A DNA stretch of 64,000 nt from Bacillota bacterium (lineage in GTDB: Bacteria; Bacillota; Clostridia; Lachnospirales; Bianqueaceae), in contig JAFRZE010000072.1 in the NCBI GenBank assembly GCA_017442735.1, positions 1 through 64,000 on the forward strand, read 5' to 3'. Positions within the stretch are counted from its first letter, which is position 1; each line of letters opens with the position of its first letter. The notes under the pieces were generated by a model. It was not told the origin of the DNA, searched no databases, and saw nothing but the letters and a program-made list of their open reading frames with translations. A program made the translations under genes and the position numbers. Positions 53,319 to 63,251 of this stretch are shown here, piece by piece.

Positions 53319-56300
53319 CTACGTGGTTTCAATGTGAAAACTTCGAAGTACATCCATCTCCAGGTTTTCTGTTGTCGCTTTTCTGAGTACCCATTCGCGG
53401 GAAGCTTTACCGAGCTTCCCGCATTTTTCTGGATCTTCGAGCGCGTTTAAGAGCGCGTCATGCCAGTTATCATCTTCTACCTGAATATCCGCGTAGCTGA
53501 ACTCCGATATGCAGGGCACTTCCATTACACCTGCCTCATTCGGACGGCTGTCCATGTGCAGAAAATGCGGATCGAAATGTTCCGAATGCGGGATCAGCAG
53601 ATAGGATACCTCCGTCATCTGCTCGGTCAGTTCCAGCCATGACGAGAACGAAACTATATCGATGCGTGAATCAAAGTATTTCAGCGTTTCAGGGATCTGT
53701 TCATCTCCGATCAGTTTCAGCCTGAAATCTTCCCGTTCATCCATCAGCCGGCGGATGTCCGGAGCGATGGAATCAAGATCCTCATAGGAACTTTTTCCGA
53801 CACTGACAAAACCGAATACCATCGGACCTCCGGTCTTGGTCTTTCTCAGATCAATGGCCCTTTTAGCCAGCGTGCGCATCTCATAGCTTATGACATTTCG
53901 CTGTAAAACGACCGTCAGATTCTTATACTTTTCCATGATCTGCTGCCGCATCGGTTCATCGGGGACAAGACAGCCTCGGCTTCTTTCAAGACCAGGGTCG
54001 ATCAGGTTGCTTTCAGCGTCAAACTTTGACAGGCTGCTCCAGATCTCAATCCCGTTCCGTTCGGCAAAATTGTAGAACCGGTTCATTCTTCTATTCCATA
54101 AACAATCAAAGAATACTACCTGGTCATATTTGCGAAGTGTCCGGTTTTTTAGCTTTCCAAGCACACAAAGATCCGGTGACGCACCGTATCCGAGAAGCTG
54201 TTCCCGTAAATGTTCGATCCGGAAACGCATAAAATAGTTTTCTTTTTCATAGACGAACAAAAGTTTCCGGTTATAGGACGACTTCCTGATACCCTGCCCT
54301 CTCGCAAATGCCATCAACTCATCGAGGATACCCGGAGCATCCTTCTTCGAGAGCAGAAGTCCGTCACTGTATCTTCTCACCTGCTGCATCGCAGCGCCGA
54401 TCGGAAGGGACGCGACCGGAACTCCCATATCCTGACTGACCCGAATGATATCCGAATACACTTCCGGATATATCGCGGTATTCAGAAACATGTCGATATC
54501 CTCATGTAGGCACATCTTGGGAAGCTGTGAGAATCGGAAAGATCCGCTCTGCACGAACTTTTTCGGCGCGATTTTCTCTTCTGTTTCACCAAACAGAACG
54601 ATTTTCAGCTGGAGTGCCTCCATCTGCGCGGCCGCAGCCAGATCGGCAACGAGTTCACTGCCTTCCAGCTTTCCTATTTTGCCCATGAGACCGATGTTGA
54701 CTGTATTTGTCCGTTTGGCTCTTCTCACGATCTTTGGAAGGGCGGTAGGCTCTTCCGGGATGATATGCAACTGATCCAGACGCTCATAGGTCTTTTTCAT
54801 GATATGAAATGAATCTTCGGAGAACACGCGGATCTCCTGGCATGCATCAAAAAACCTCTGCCATTTTTCCCGCCATTCGATGATCGACGACGGTTTCATC
54901 ATACCAAATGAAAGATCCATTTGTGCCAGACATTTCTGGCACTTCTCTACAGGCGGGAGTTCACAGTAGACATCTTTTTCACCCATCAGATAGACGCCCG
55001 GACAAATGCAGTAATAATCGTGGATCATCGCGACCAGTCTGGCGCCTGAACGTTCCGCATATCGGATCAGGGCTTCCTGATGCTCATACAAATCAGGGTA
55101 TTCCCGCAGGTTTTCCGCGTTGATCCCATTGATTCTGACGAGGTCACAAAAATGGAAAACACCGCCGAGGTCCTGCATCCACAGGATTTCCGTGTGATCC
55201 TGATAACTGTATTCCAGTTTATACTGATGGGTAAACGGTTCATAGGATACGTACAGAAAGATATCGGTCTTCCCACGATGTTCTACACAGTAGCGATAAT
55301 AGTAACTGGATTTCTGCGCGGATCCAAGAATCAGATATTTCTTCTGTCCCAGATCGGCTGAGAGCCGGGCAAAGACATAAGCCCGTGCCGGCAGCAGCGC
55401 GTCATTGGTCGCGAAATAATCCTCGAGCAGTTTGTTGTAATCCGGATGCTTTTCCAGTATACGTTTGGTGAACTCCTCATCCATGCGCCGGTGTTCTTCC
55501 GGACGATAAGCTCCGGTATGTCCGTGGTACACATAAAGGTTTTCTACCGCAACATTGCGGTAACCTGCCTGCGCCGCACGGATACACCATTCCCTGCTCG
55601 AACCGTAGCTCTTTTCAAAGGTCTGTTGATCCAGGATACCGATCTTTTTGATGACGTTTTTGTTCAGCGCCATACAAAATCCATCTCCCATGGGAATCGT
55701 GGAGTACAGTGACCGTATCTGGCGAAAAGCCGCGTCCACCTGATCTACGGAAAGATCGGAAAATATCGTATTTTCAACGTTGTTCTTCGGAAAGCCGGTG
55801 ATAATGCCGAGATTAGAAAGAGGTGTACAGCTGGCGACCGTAGGATCCTTAATCAGCGGCGCCATCAGGCGTTCCAGCCACTCGTCCGGCATCTCTACGT
55901 CTACGTTGAGGATGACGACATGGTTTTTGGTCATGACCAGCCCCCGGTTGACGGTCTTGATCATACCGATATTGCGTTCGTTCCGGATCAGCCGGACGTT
56001 TGTATGCGTATCCCGATACTCGGTCAGGATCCGGACTGTCTCCTCATCCGTACTGGCGTCGTCCATAAGGATGAGCCGATAGCGGATCTTCGTTCTCTCG
56101 ATACTGTGAAGGCATTTTCTGACAAGTGCGGCACTGTTATAGACAGGAAGGACGATATCGACCAGAAGATCACCCAGTCCGCTGGTGATCTCATCGGAGC
56201 GGCGGACATACTGTTCCAGGATCTGACGGTAATCCGCACCGCCGCGGTTCATTTCCGCCTGGCGCTTCTCATCTCTGCGTTCTTTCGCGCTGCGGAGTCC

Positions 56301-56345
56301 GGACTGAACGAACGTCTGCCATTGACCGTGTTTCAGGTTATCCAC
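53319..56345 (-). CDS. Large multi-domain glycosyltransferase (GT2 plus GT4-like regions)
   Basis: 1008 residues. The N-terminal GT2 domain (about 60-315) contains VDIVLPVYNS, DDASTDEE and the metal-binding NVDVE; the acid/base region GDGFCMALNK follows. A second region (about 420-690) has a GT4-like Rossmann pattern (NIGLMGKIGKLEGSE ... VPVASLPIGAA), and a third (about 730-1000) resembles another GT-B domain (MVFGFVSVGKSSYEDLD ... EAGVMEVPCIS). It may build cell-surface polysaccharide or glycosylate a surface protein. GTG start at 56345 with AAAGGAGG. It is the last gene of the mtaB-ireB-ruvX-DUF1292-rnj-mltG-U32 run, 36 bases after U32. Confidence 0.85.
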   Translation of the reverse strand: MDNLKHGQWQTFVQSGLRSAKERRDEKRQAEMNRGGADYRQILEQYVRRSDEITSGLGDLLVDIVLPVYNSAALVRKCLHSIERTKIRYRLILMDDASTDEETVRILTEYRDTHTNVRLIRNERNIGMIKTVNRGLVMTKNHVVILNVDVEMPDEWLERLMAPLIKDPTVASCTPLSNLGIITGFPKNNVENTIFSDLSVDQVDAAFRQIRSLYSTIPMGDGFCMALNKNVIKKIGILDQQTFEKSYGSSREWCIRAAQAGYRNVAVENLYVYHGHTGAYRPEEHRRMDEEFTKRILEKHPDYNKLLEDYFATNDALLPARAYVFARLSADLGQKKYLILGSAQKSSYYYRYCVEHRGKTDIFLYVSYEPFTHQYKLEYSYQDHTEILWMQDLGGVFHFCDLVRINGINAENLREYPDLYEHQEALIRYAERSGARLVAMIHDYYCICPGVYLMGEKDVYCELPPVEKCQKCLAQMDLSFGMMKPSSIIEWREKWQRFFDACQEIRVFSEDSFHIMKKTYERLDQLHIIPEEPTALPKIVRRAKRTNTVNIGLMGKIGKLEGSELVADLAAAAQMEALQLKIVLFGETEEKIAPKKFVQSGSFRFSQLPKMCLHEDIDMFLNTAIYPEVYSDIIRVSQDMGVPVASLPIGAAMQQVRRYSDGLLLSKKDAPGILDELMAFARGQGIRKSSYNRKLLFVYEKENYFMRFRIEHLREQLLGYGASPDLCVLGKLKNRTLRKYDQVVFFDCLWNRRMNRFYNFAERNGIEIWSSLSKFDAESNLIDPGLERSRGCLVPDEPMRQQIMEKYKNLTVVLQRNVISYEMRTLAKRAIDLRKTKTGGPMVFGFVSVGKSSYEDLDSIAPDIRRLMDEREDFRLKLIGDEQIPETLKYFDSRIDIVSFSSWLELTEQMTEVSYLLIPHSEHFDPHFLHMDSRPNEAGVMEVPCISEFSYADIQVEDDNWHDALLNALEDPEKCGKLGKASREWVLRKATTENLEMDVLRSFHIETT

Positions 56346-56381
56346 TTTTCGTCCTCCTTTCTGTCAAATTTGTTTTTCTTT

Positions 56382-57599
56382 TTAAATCTTTCGAACCAGA
56401 ATGGTCCCTTCCGGGATCATTTCTCCTTCCGGACGCGGGATCCAGACTTTCTGCTGAGCATGAGGTGCACTTTCCTGTTCGGTCCCGTCTTCCGCCCGGA
56501 TGTAGCTGGCCTTGACCGGACGAAGATCTCCCTTCTGCCAAAGAAGGAAAAGCTCGTCTCCTCTCAGGAATTTCCCTCTTTGTTCCACCAGGATGCTTTC
56601 CCCTACTATCCTCAAGACCTTCCCGGCAAAGTCGATCTGTTTGATATAGGATGTCGAAGAATAGATCTGATCTTCCGTTCCGGGCTTACCCAGATAGAAA
56701 CCGGTAGTATAATCCCGGTGGCTGACCATACAAAGCTGTTCTTTATAGTATTCTTTCTTACTCTCATAAAGGCTCGGATCACTCGCAAGATCATCCAGTG
56801 CTTCCCTGTATACCTTTGTCACCATCGCAACATAAAGCGGGGTCTTCATACGCCCTTCGATCTTGATGCTGCCGATCCCGGCTTTCTGCATCTCCGGCAG
56901 ATATTCGACCATGCAAAGATCCTTGCTGTTGAAGATATAAGTGCCTTCCTCACCTTCGGAAATGGGGAAATACTCTCCGGGTCTTGTTTCTTCCATAAGC
57001 CGGTAACTCCACCGGCATGGCTGAGAACAAAGTCCGAGATTACTGTCCCGACCGGAAAGATAGGTGCTGAGCAGACAGCGTCCCGAGATCGAGATACACA
57101 TAGCGCCATGAGCAAATGCCTCGATCGTCAGATCTTTCGGGATCTTCTCCCGGATCTCGTTCATTTCCGCGAGTGAGATTTCTCGTGCAGCAACGATCCT
57201 TTTTACGCCTTGCGCCGCCCAGAACAGGAATGTCTGATAATTCGTCGCACTGGCCTGGGTGGACAGATGGATCTCCATGTTCGGAACAGTCGTCCTGGCG
57301 ATCTGAATCAGTCCCACATCCGCCATGATCAGGGCATCGACACCTATTTCATACAAATACTGAAGATATTCTTCTATACCCGTCAGATGTTCATTATGGG
57401 CGATGATATTCACCGTAACATAAACTTTTACGTTATGCTGATGGGCGAAAGAAACTGCCTGTGCCAGTTCCTCTTTTCCGAAGTTCCTTGCTTTTGCCCG
57501 AAGGCCATACATCTCCCCACCCAAGTAGACCGCGTCTGCTCCATAAAGCACCGCGGTCCTGAGTGATTCAAAGGAACCCGCCGGAGCCAGCAGCTCCAT
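56382..57599 (-). CDS. Peptidase U32-family protein (probable tRNA hydroxylation factor)
   Basis: 405 residues. The opening MELLAPAGSFESLRTAV and the cysteine set GAMCISISGRC ... GLCSQPC are U32 signatures. In Bacillus the neighbouring TrhP proteins are needed for 5-hydroxyuridine formation in tRNA, which is a better guess than a secreted protease. I place the start at 57599, 7 bases after mltG stops, where the conserved family start lies; it is probably translationally coupled. An ATG at 57620 is possible. Confidence 0.88.
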   Translation of the reverse strand: MELLAPAGSFESLRTAVLYGADAVYLGGEMYGLRAKARNFGKEELAQAVSFAHQHNVKVYVTVNIIAHNEHLTGIEEYLQYLYEIGVDALIMADVGLIQIARTTVPNMEIHLSTQASATNYQTFLFWAAQGVKRIVAAREISLAEMNEIREKIPKDLTIEAFAHGAMCISISGRCLLSTYLSGRDSNLGLCSQPCRWSYRLMEETRPGEYFPISEGEEGTYIFNSKDLCMVEYLPEMQKAGIGSIKIEGRMKTPLYVAMVTKVYREALDDLASDPSLYESKKEYYKEQLCMVSHRDYTTGFYLGKPGTEDQIYSSTSYIKQIDFAGKVLRIVGESILVEQRGKFLRGDELFLLWQKGDLRPVKASYIRAEDGTEQESAPHAQQKVWIPRPEGEMIPEGTILVRKI

Positions 57600-57606
57600 C
57601 CGGGTA

Positions 57607-58782
57607 TCAGTCTTCGTCATCGTAGTCTTCATCTTCTTCGTAATCTTCATCGTCTTCCGAATGCCGGACGTAGGTACCGTTCGCGACAGCCTCGAATTCA
57701 GCATAGTCGGCTGTGAACAGATGCTCTCCGGATCCATCTTCAAATCCGATGAAATACAGCCAGTCTCCCTCTGCCGGGTTCAGCACCGCTTCAATGGCGA
57801 CCTGGCCTGGGTTACAGATAGCACCGACAGGGAAACCGGAATATTTATAGGTATTGTAGCGGGATTCGACTTCCAGGTCGGAATAGCTGACGAAATCTTC
57901 ACCGGTACCCTCTTTACCCAGGGCATAGAGGATCGTACAGTTGAGACCCCAGGGAAGGCCATCCTCATTACGATTGAAGAGAACGCGGGCTACCATGGGA
58001 GCTTCTTCTTCCAGCATGGCCTCACGTTCGATACAGGACGCCATGGCGATGACCTGATCCACGGATAAACCAAGTTCTACTGCCTGCTGCTTCCAGAGGA
58101 CATGTTTTTCCCATTTACGTTCAAATTCACGAAGCATTCGCTTCACGATGCCTTCCGCCCCGTTCTCCGGAATGATCTCATAGGTATCCGGCCACAGATA
58201 TCCTTCCAGAAGGAATTCCCGGTCACCGCGGCGATTGATCTGTCCATAATAGTCGAAATCATAATCGGTCCTGTTGCATGCAGCTTCGAATTCACTGGCC
58301 AGACAGATATTCTGCTCTTCCAGGTACTGCGCGATCTGACGAATGGACCAGCCTTCAGGGATCGTGATCGTAACGCTCTCGGCTTTTCCGCCTTCCTGCA
58401 GAACTTCCATGATCGTCTCCGCGGGCATACCGCGTACGATCTTATAGACGCCGTACTGGAAATTGTCTTCTGCACCGATCAGCTTTGCTTTGATTCGGAA
58501 TAAAAGGACATTATCGATCAGTCCGTTTTCCTTGAGCAATTCACCGATTTCTTCCGCGGTCGATCCTTCCGGGATATTGATGGTGATGACTTCACCTTCC
58601 GGATCATACGTATCAAATTCATCGGTTTTTATAAAATTATAGGTCACGCTGTAGCTTAATGCCATGATCCCGCCGAGAATAAGCGCTACGGCACCGAATA
58701 AGACCAGGTTTTTGATGTTTCTTGCTACGAACGCAAGCAGTCGATTAAAGCCATCGACTATGACTGCACCTACTTTTGCCAT
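57607..58782 (-). CDS. mltG: Endolytic murein transglycosylase
   Basis: 391 residues. A single N-terminal membrane helix (about 25-48), a LysM-like region, then the YceG domain: LEGYLWPDTY and the catalytic Glu252 in MASCIEREA, and the YNTYKYSGFPVGAICNPG motif. It cleaves nascent glycan strands to set their length. The last 20 residues are almost entirely Asp, Glu and Tyr, an unusual acidic tail (HSEDDEDYEEDEDYDDED). GGAGG precedes the ATG. Order ireB-ruvX-DUF1292-mltG-U32 matches the Bacillus yrz/yrr cluster, with rnj inserted. Confidence 0.95.
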   Translation of the reverse strand: MAKVGAVIVDGFNRLLAFVARNIKNLVLFGAVALILGGIMALSYSVTYNFIKTDEFDTYDPEGEVITINIPEGSTAEEIGELLKENGLIDNVLLFRIKAKLIGAEDNFQYGVYKIVRGMPAETIMEVLQEGGKAESVTITIPEGWSIRQIAQYLEEQNICLASEFEAACNRTDYDFDYYGQINRRGDREFLLEGYLWPDTYEIIPENGAEGIVKRMLREFERKWEKHVLWKQQAVELGLSVDQVIAMASCIEREAMLEEEAPMVARVLFNRNEDGLPWGLNCTILYALGKEGTGEDFVSYSDLEVESRYNTYKYSGFPVGAICNPGQVAIEAVLNPAEGDWLYFIGFEDGSGEHLFTADYAEFEAVANGTYVRHSEDDEDYEEDEDYDDED

Positions 58783-58796
58783 ATTCCCTCCTCCAC

Positions 58797-60500
58797 TTAT
58801 TCATCGACTTCCATGATCACGGGAAGTACCATGGGACTTCGCTTTATCTCACGCCACAGATATTCTCTCAGTGCGTCCCGGATATCGGTTTTGATACTGC
58901 CCCAGTCCATCTGGCTTAAGGGGCCGTAATCCGCCAGGATCGAACTGACCACATCGCGGCATCCGCTGATCAGTTCCTCTGACTCTTTCACATAGACAAA
59001 ACCTCGGCTGACGATCTCCGGTCCCGATACCAGACGGCCGTTTCGTTTGTCGATCCCGATCGCGACGATCATCAGTCCTTCCTGTGCAAGGATCTTCCGG
59101 TCCTTGAGTACGACATTTCCTACATCACCGACGCCCAGTCCATCCACCAGAACAGGTTCGACATCGATCCTGTCAGTCACGACAGCGCTGTAAGAATCCA
59201 GCTTCAGTACCATGCCATTGGACAGGATCAGAATGTTTCTGGGATCATGACCCATGGAACGTACCAGGCCGGAATGCGCGGTAAGATGTTTGAACTCACC
59301 ATGAACCGGGATAAAGTACTTAGGTTTGACCAGTGAATAAATGAGCTTCAGCTCTTCCTGACTGGCATGCCCTGATACGTGCGCGTCCTGATAGATTACC
59401 TTGGCTCCACGCATCATGAGTTCATTGATAACATTGGTGACGGTCTTCTCATTGCCGGGAACGGGTCGGCTGGAAAAGATGACCGTATCCCCTTCCTTGA
59501 TCTCGATCGCTTTATGTTCTCCGGAAGCCATTCGCGAAAGCGCCGCCATAGGCTCGCCCTGGGAACCTGTCGTAATGATGACCAGTTCATCATCATCATA
59601 GTCCTTCATTTCAGAGATATCGATCAGTACACCGTCCGGTACTTCCAGATATTCAAGTTCCAGCGCTGTGTTGATAACGTTGACCATGCTGCGGCCTACA
59701 CAGACGACTTTTCGTCCGACCATCGCCGCGGCATTGATGATCTGCTGGACACGGTCCACGTTCGAAGCGAAGGTCGCGACCAGGATCCGGCCGGCAGTCT
59801 GCGGAAACATCTCGGTAAACACGTGACCTACCGATCGTTCGCTCATGGTATAGCCCGGACGTTCGGCATTCGTTGAATCGGAAAGAAGCGCCAGGACTTT
59901 CTTGCGGCCCAGTTCAGCGAACCGTACCAGATCGATCACTCCTCCGTGAATAGGTGTAAAATCCACTTTGAAATCACCGGTGTGGATGATCACCCCGGCA
60001 GGAGTCGTGACAGCGAGCGCTACCGCATCGCCTATACTGTGATTGGTGCGGATGAATTCAACCTTGATCTCGCCCAGTTCGACACTGTCACCTGGCTGAA
60101 CGAGGATCAGGCTCGGGTTCTTGATTGAGAATTCTTCCAGTTTTCCTCGGACAAGGCCCAGTGTCAGTCTGGTTCCGTACACAGGAACATGGAACTCTCT
60201 CAGAAAGTACGGGAGAGCCCCGATATGATCTTCATGTCCGTGGGTCAGAACGACTGCACGGATCTTGCTGTAATTGTCACGCAGATACTGGAAATTAGGG
60301 ATGATCGAGTCGATTCCTGGCATATCATCGTCTGGGAACGTCTGTCCGCAGTCGATGATGATGATATCCTCATTCGTCTCGATGATCGTCATATTCATTC
60401 CGATCTGATCCAGTCCTCCCACAGGAATGATCTTCACGGATTTTCTTTCTTTTGTTGCGCTTGCGCGCCGGGTTACACTTCTGGTAGATAAATTACTCAT
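58797..60500 (-). CDS. rnj: Ribonuclease J
   Basis: 567 residues, metallo-beta-lactamase/beta-CASP RNase. The metal motif THGHEDHIGALP is present, followed by HTGDFKVD and the beta-CASP motifs GSQGEPMAALSRM and VHVSGHASQEE-type (here DAHVSGHASQEELK). It has 5'-3' exo- and endonuclease roles in mRNA and rRNA processing. The N-terminal 25 residues are basic and variable. Start at 60500 has a weak ribosome site (GAGAAAAGGA). Only one copy is seen here; whether it is J1 or J2-type cannot be decided. Confidence 0.95.
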   Translation of the reverse strand: MSNLSTRSVTRRASATKERKSVKIIPVGGLDQIGMNMTIIETNEDIIIIDCGQTFPDDDMPGIDSIIPNFQYLRDNYSKIRAVVLTHGHEDHIGALPYFLREFHVPVYGTRLTLGLVRGKLEEFSIKNPSLILVQPGDSVELGEIKVEFIRTNHSIGDAVALAVTTPAGVIIHTGDFKVDFTPIHGGVIDLVRFAELGRKKVLALLSDSTNAERPGYTMSERSVGHVFTEMFPQTAGRILVATFASNVDRVQQIINAAAMVGRKVVCVGRSMVNVINTALELEYLEVPDGVLIDISEMKDYDDDELVIITTGSQGEPMAALSRMASGEHKAIEIKEGDTVIFSSRPVPGNEKTVTNVINELMMRGAKVIYQDAHVSGHASQEELKLIYSLVKPKYFIPVHGEFKHLTAHSGLVRSMGHDPRNILILSNGMVLKLDSYSAVVTDRIDVEPVLVDGLGVGDVGNVVLKDRKILAQEGLMIVAIGIDKRNGRLVSGPEIVSRGFVYVKESEELISGCRDVVSSILADYGPLSQMDWGSIKTDIRDALREYLWREIKRSPMVLPVIMEVDE

Positions 60501-60514
60501 TCCTTTTCTCTTTC

Positions 60515-60907
60515 TTATTCTTCGGTCGATAGTTCATATTCATCGTCCGCCTGATCCTTCAGGATCTCTGAGACGGTATTAAATTCCTCTTCGGGAAAAT
60601 CGGTGGTGGCAAAAAGTTCCAGACTGCTCTCATCTTCACCGATCATAAACTGTGCTTCCTGTTTATTGCAGAGCTTTAAAATGTAAGCGTCGATATCGTC
60701 GCTGATCTCTTCTTCATCCGCTTCCTCTTCAAAGAAATCATCCTGGGAAAGATCATTGGTATCGATTGCCAGCAAATAAAGACCACCCTGCCACTCACAG
60801 GCGTCAATCACTTCCATTACATTGGCAACTTTTTCTTCAAGATCTGTCACATTGATCCAATCCAGTTTTTCCAGCATAGAAAGGCTGGCTTCATAGTTTA
60901 AACTCAT
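60515..60907 (-). CDS. DUF1292-like acidic protein
   Basis: 130 residues, very acidic. The C-terminal half has the DUF1292 pattern (DAYILKLCNKQEAQFM ... FPEEEFNTVSEILKD), a family found between ruvX and mltG in many Bacillota (YrzB). Its function is unknown. It overlaps the ruvX end by 17 bases, with GAGGAG ten bases before the ATG. An extra N-terminal segment of about 35 residues makes it longer than typical members. Confidence 0.8.
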   Translation of the reverse strand: MSLNYEASLSMLEKLDWINVTDLEEKVANVMEVIDACEWQGGLYLLAIDTNDLSQDDFFEEEADEEEISDDIDAYILKLCNKQEAQFMIGEDESSLELFATTDFPEEEFNTVSEILKDQADDEYELSTEE

Positions 60908-61358
60908 CGGGTATTAACTCCTCTATTTCTTCTTGGGTATGTTCATCAAGGAATTGCTGCAGAATAATGCGGGCCGCCAGCTGGTCAACGACCTCTTTTC
61001 TCTTGTGCCGGTCACGAATACCGGCTTCTATCATGGGCTGTTCGGCTTCCCATGTGGAGAGCCGTTCATCTTCCATGATTACTTTTACTTTGTAGATATC
61101 CCTCTCCAGCCTATGCTGGAAATGCAGGGCTTTTTCCGCACTGGTACCCACGGAACCATCCAATCTGAGTGGAAGTCCCAGCACGATCAGATGGATATCA
61201 TTTTCTTCGCAGATCGTGCGGATCCGCCGTACCGTAGTCTTCAGATTGACTTCATCCGTGCGTTTGATCGTCTCCAGCGGCGAAGCCAGAAATCCGGTAG
61301 GATCGGAAATGGCAACGCCTACAGTTCTGCTTCCGTAATCGAGGCCTAAGACTCTCAC
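60891..61358 (-). CDS. ruvX: Holliday-junction-resolvase-like RuvX/YqgF
   Basis: 155 residues, RNase H fold. The opening RVLGLDYGSRTVGVAISDP is the family hallmark, followed by VLGLPLRLDGSVG and the late DERLSTWEAE and DQLAARIILQ segments. It has roles in pre-16S rRNA processing or resolution of Holliday junctions. It overlaps ireB by 4 bases (ATGA). Confidence 0.95.
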   Translation of the reverse strand: MRVLGLDYGSRTVGVAISDPTGFLASPLETIKRTDEVNLKTTVRRIRTICEENDIHLIVLGLPLRLDGSVGTSAEKALHFQHRLERDIYKVKVIMEDERLSTWEAEQPMIEAGIRDRHKRKEVVDQLAARIILQQFLDEHTQEEIEELIPDEFKL

Positions 61359-61642
61359 TCTTCGTCCCGCTTCTTTTCCAGCTTATGGTATTCCACGAAG
61401 GAACGGACCAGCTCTTCGATGATCTCATCGCGATCGATCCGGGCGATCTTGCCTCTCGAACCGTTATAACTGGTGATGTAGGTGGGATCCTCAGACATGA
61501 TATAGCCGACCATCTGATTGACAGGGTTATAGCCCTTTACTTGCAGGGCTTTATAAACGTCGATCAGTACGTCTCTGACCGATTCCTGCGGTTCGGATAC
61601 GATCTTAAAATACTGAGTTCCTGACTTTTCCTGTTCGCTCAT
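61355..61642 (-). CDS. ireB: IreB-family regulatory phosphoprotein (UPF0297)
   Basis: 95 residues, full length. The core KGYNPVNQMVGYIMSEDPTYITSYNGSR is diagnostic; in Enterococcus IreB is phosphorylated by the IreK kinase and affects cephalosporin resistance. It sits 12 bases after mtaB and overlaps ruvX, as in other Bacillota. Confidence 0.95.
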   Translation of the reverse strand: MSEQEKSGTQYFKIVSEPQESVRDVLIDVYKALQVKGYNPVNQMVGYIMSEDPTYITSYNGSRGKIARIDRDEIIEELVRSFVEYHKLEKKRDEE

Positions 61643-61654
61643 GAGAACCTCCTT

Positions 61655-63076
61655 TTACATTCCACGTAGAATTGTATCCAGACCGGACGCGTTGTGGTTT
61701 GCGCTCCGGATCTTTACATAGCCGTCGATCCTGACTTTCAGAAGATTGCCCTGTCCGGTCCCTTCCGGGATCCTGTCTGCCGGGACAGCTATCCGGACAT
61801 AGTTGTCGGTCAGACCGGTGAAATATAGTTGATCACTGGTCACAATCTGTTCCAGCAGGATCGTTGCTTCCTTGCCCTGCATACGCTCCATATAGGCTTT
61901 GGATGCCTCTCCGGTCACACGCAGCAATTCATGTGTACGGCGTTTTTTGACATCAGCCGGGATCTGGTCTTTTCTTTTTCCGGCTGTCGTTCCGTCCATC
62001 CTTGAATACGGAAATATATGCGCTTCGGCAAATGCCATTTCTCTTACGAAATCCAGCGACACCTGATGGTCTTCTTCTGTCTCGCCTGGGAATCCTGCAA
62101 TGACGTCTGAACTGAGAAACGGATCTTCAAACGCGTCCCGAAGCAGTCTGACAGCTTCTCTGAAATCATCGGCTGTGTAGTGCCGGTTCATCTCTTTCAA
62201 TGTTCGGTCACATCCGCTCTGCAGTGAAAGGTGGAAATGCGGGCAAAGCTTTTTGCTTTTACTGATCTCGCTGACAAATTCCTTCGTGATCAGCCGCGGT
62301 TCCAGAGAGCTTAAGCGGATCCTCGCAAGGCCATCGAGTCTGTCCAATGCAAGTATCAGCCTGGCCAGATCTTCGCCTACATAGATCCCTTCTTCCGCCA
62401 TACGATTGTAGTTCTGTTCTTTCCAGTCCAATCCATAGGAACTGACATGGATGCCGGTAAGAACAACTTCTTTATATCCTTTTTCTGTCAGGCCTTTAAC
62501 TTCATCTACGATCTCATTGATGGACCGGCTTTTCAGCAGGCCGCGAACATACGGAATAATACAGTATGCACAGAATTGCCTGCATCCATCCTGGATCTTG
62601 ATGAAGGCACGGGTATGGTCCGTCGAAGTGATTGATTCGGTCTCTTGTGACAGGTTTTGGTCTGAAACAGAACCTATTAATTCATCAAATTCTTCGCTTG
62701 TATGTTCTGCCTGTGCTCGTTCGGCCAGTGTCTGATTAATTAGTTCAACCAGTTTTGTCTTGTCCTGATTGGAAACGGCCAGATCGATAACGCCTTCACG
62801 GATCAGGCTGTCATCCCGGTCGACGTAGCATCCGGCCGCGATGACCAGCGCGTCAGGACTGAGTGTTCTGGCCCGGTGGATCATCTGGCGGGATTTTCTG
62901 GCCGCGATCTGGGTCACGGTACAGGTATTGATGATATATACATCTGCCTTCTCTCGAAAATCGACCATGACCCACCCGGCGGCTTTTAACGCCTCAGCCA
63001 TCCTGGCAGATTCATAGGTATTGACCTTGCACCCCATGGTGCATATCGCGGCAGTTCGTTTCAGTTGATCAGGCAT
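61655..63076 (-). CDS. mtaB: tRNA t6A37 methylthiotransferase
   Basis: 473 residues, adds a methylthio group to t6A at tRNA position 37. The N-terminal cluster cysteines lie in CTMGCKVNTYES, IINTCTVTQ and AAGCY. The radical-SAM motif is CRQFCAYC. A C-terminal TRAM-like domain follows. CTMGCKVN and NTCTVT point to MtaB rather than MiaB. GAGGAAC precedes the ATG, and a promoter lies at 63135-63163. First gene of the mtaB-ireB-ruvX-DUF1292-rnj-mltG-U32-GT run. Confidence 0.94.
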   Translation of the reverse strand: MPDQLKRTAAICTMGCKVNTYESARMAEALKAAGWVMVDFREKADVYIINTCTVTQIAARKSRQMIHRARTLSPDALVIAAGCYVDRDDSLIREGVIDLAVSNQDKTKLVELINQTLAERAQAEHTSEEFDELIGSVSDQNLSQETESITSTDHTRAFIKIQDGCRQFCAYCIIPYVRGLLKSRSINEIVDEVKGLTEKGYKEVVLTGIHVSSYGLDWKEQNYNRMAEEGIYVGEDLARLILALDRLDGLARIRLSSLEPRLITKEFVSEISKSKKLCPHFHLSLQSGCDRTLKEMNRHYTADDFREAVRLLRDAFEDPFLSSDVIAGFPGETEEDHQVSLDFVREMAFAEAHIFPYSRMDGTTAGKRKDQIPADVKKRRTHELLRVTGEASKAYMERMQGKEATILLEQIVTSDQLYFTGLTDNYVRIAVPADRIPEGTGQGNLLKVRIDGYVKIRSANHNASGLDTILRGM

Positions 63077-63134
63077 AGTTCCTCAATATATAAAAATACA
63101 GACTCCGAGAATGGACATATAGATTCAATATAAT

Positions 63135-63163
63135 ATTATAACCAATATCCCCGAGAAATACAA
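63135..63163 (-). promoter_or_regulatory. Promoter of the mtaB operon
   Basis: Minus strand: -10 TATAAT (63135-63140), 17-base spacer, weak -35 TTGTAT (63158-63163). Confidence 0.65.
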
Positions 63164-63212
63164 GCTTTTTTCCTTAAGCTGCGGATGAATGGTGATGTAA
63201 AGAAAAGTGAAA

Positions 63213-63243
63213 TAAAAAAGCCGCCGGGCAAAAGTCCGGCGGC
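63213..63243 (-). terminator. Terminator of the aspartyl-tRNA synthetase gene
   Basis: Minus strand: GCCGCCGG pairs with CCGGCGGC over 8 bp, followed by TTTTTTATTT. Confidence 0.92.
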
Positions 63244-63251
63244 GGGTTTTG

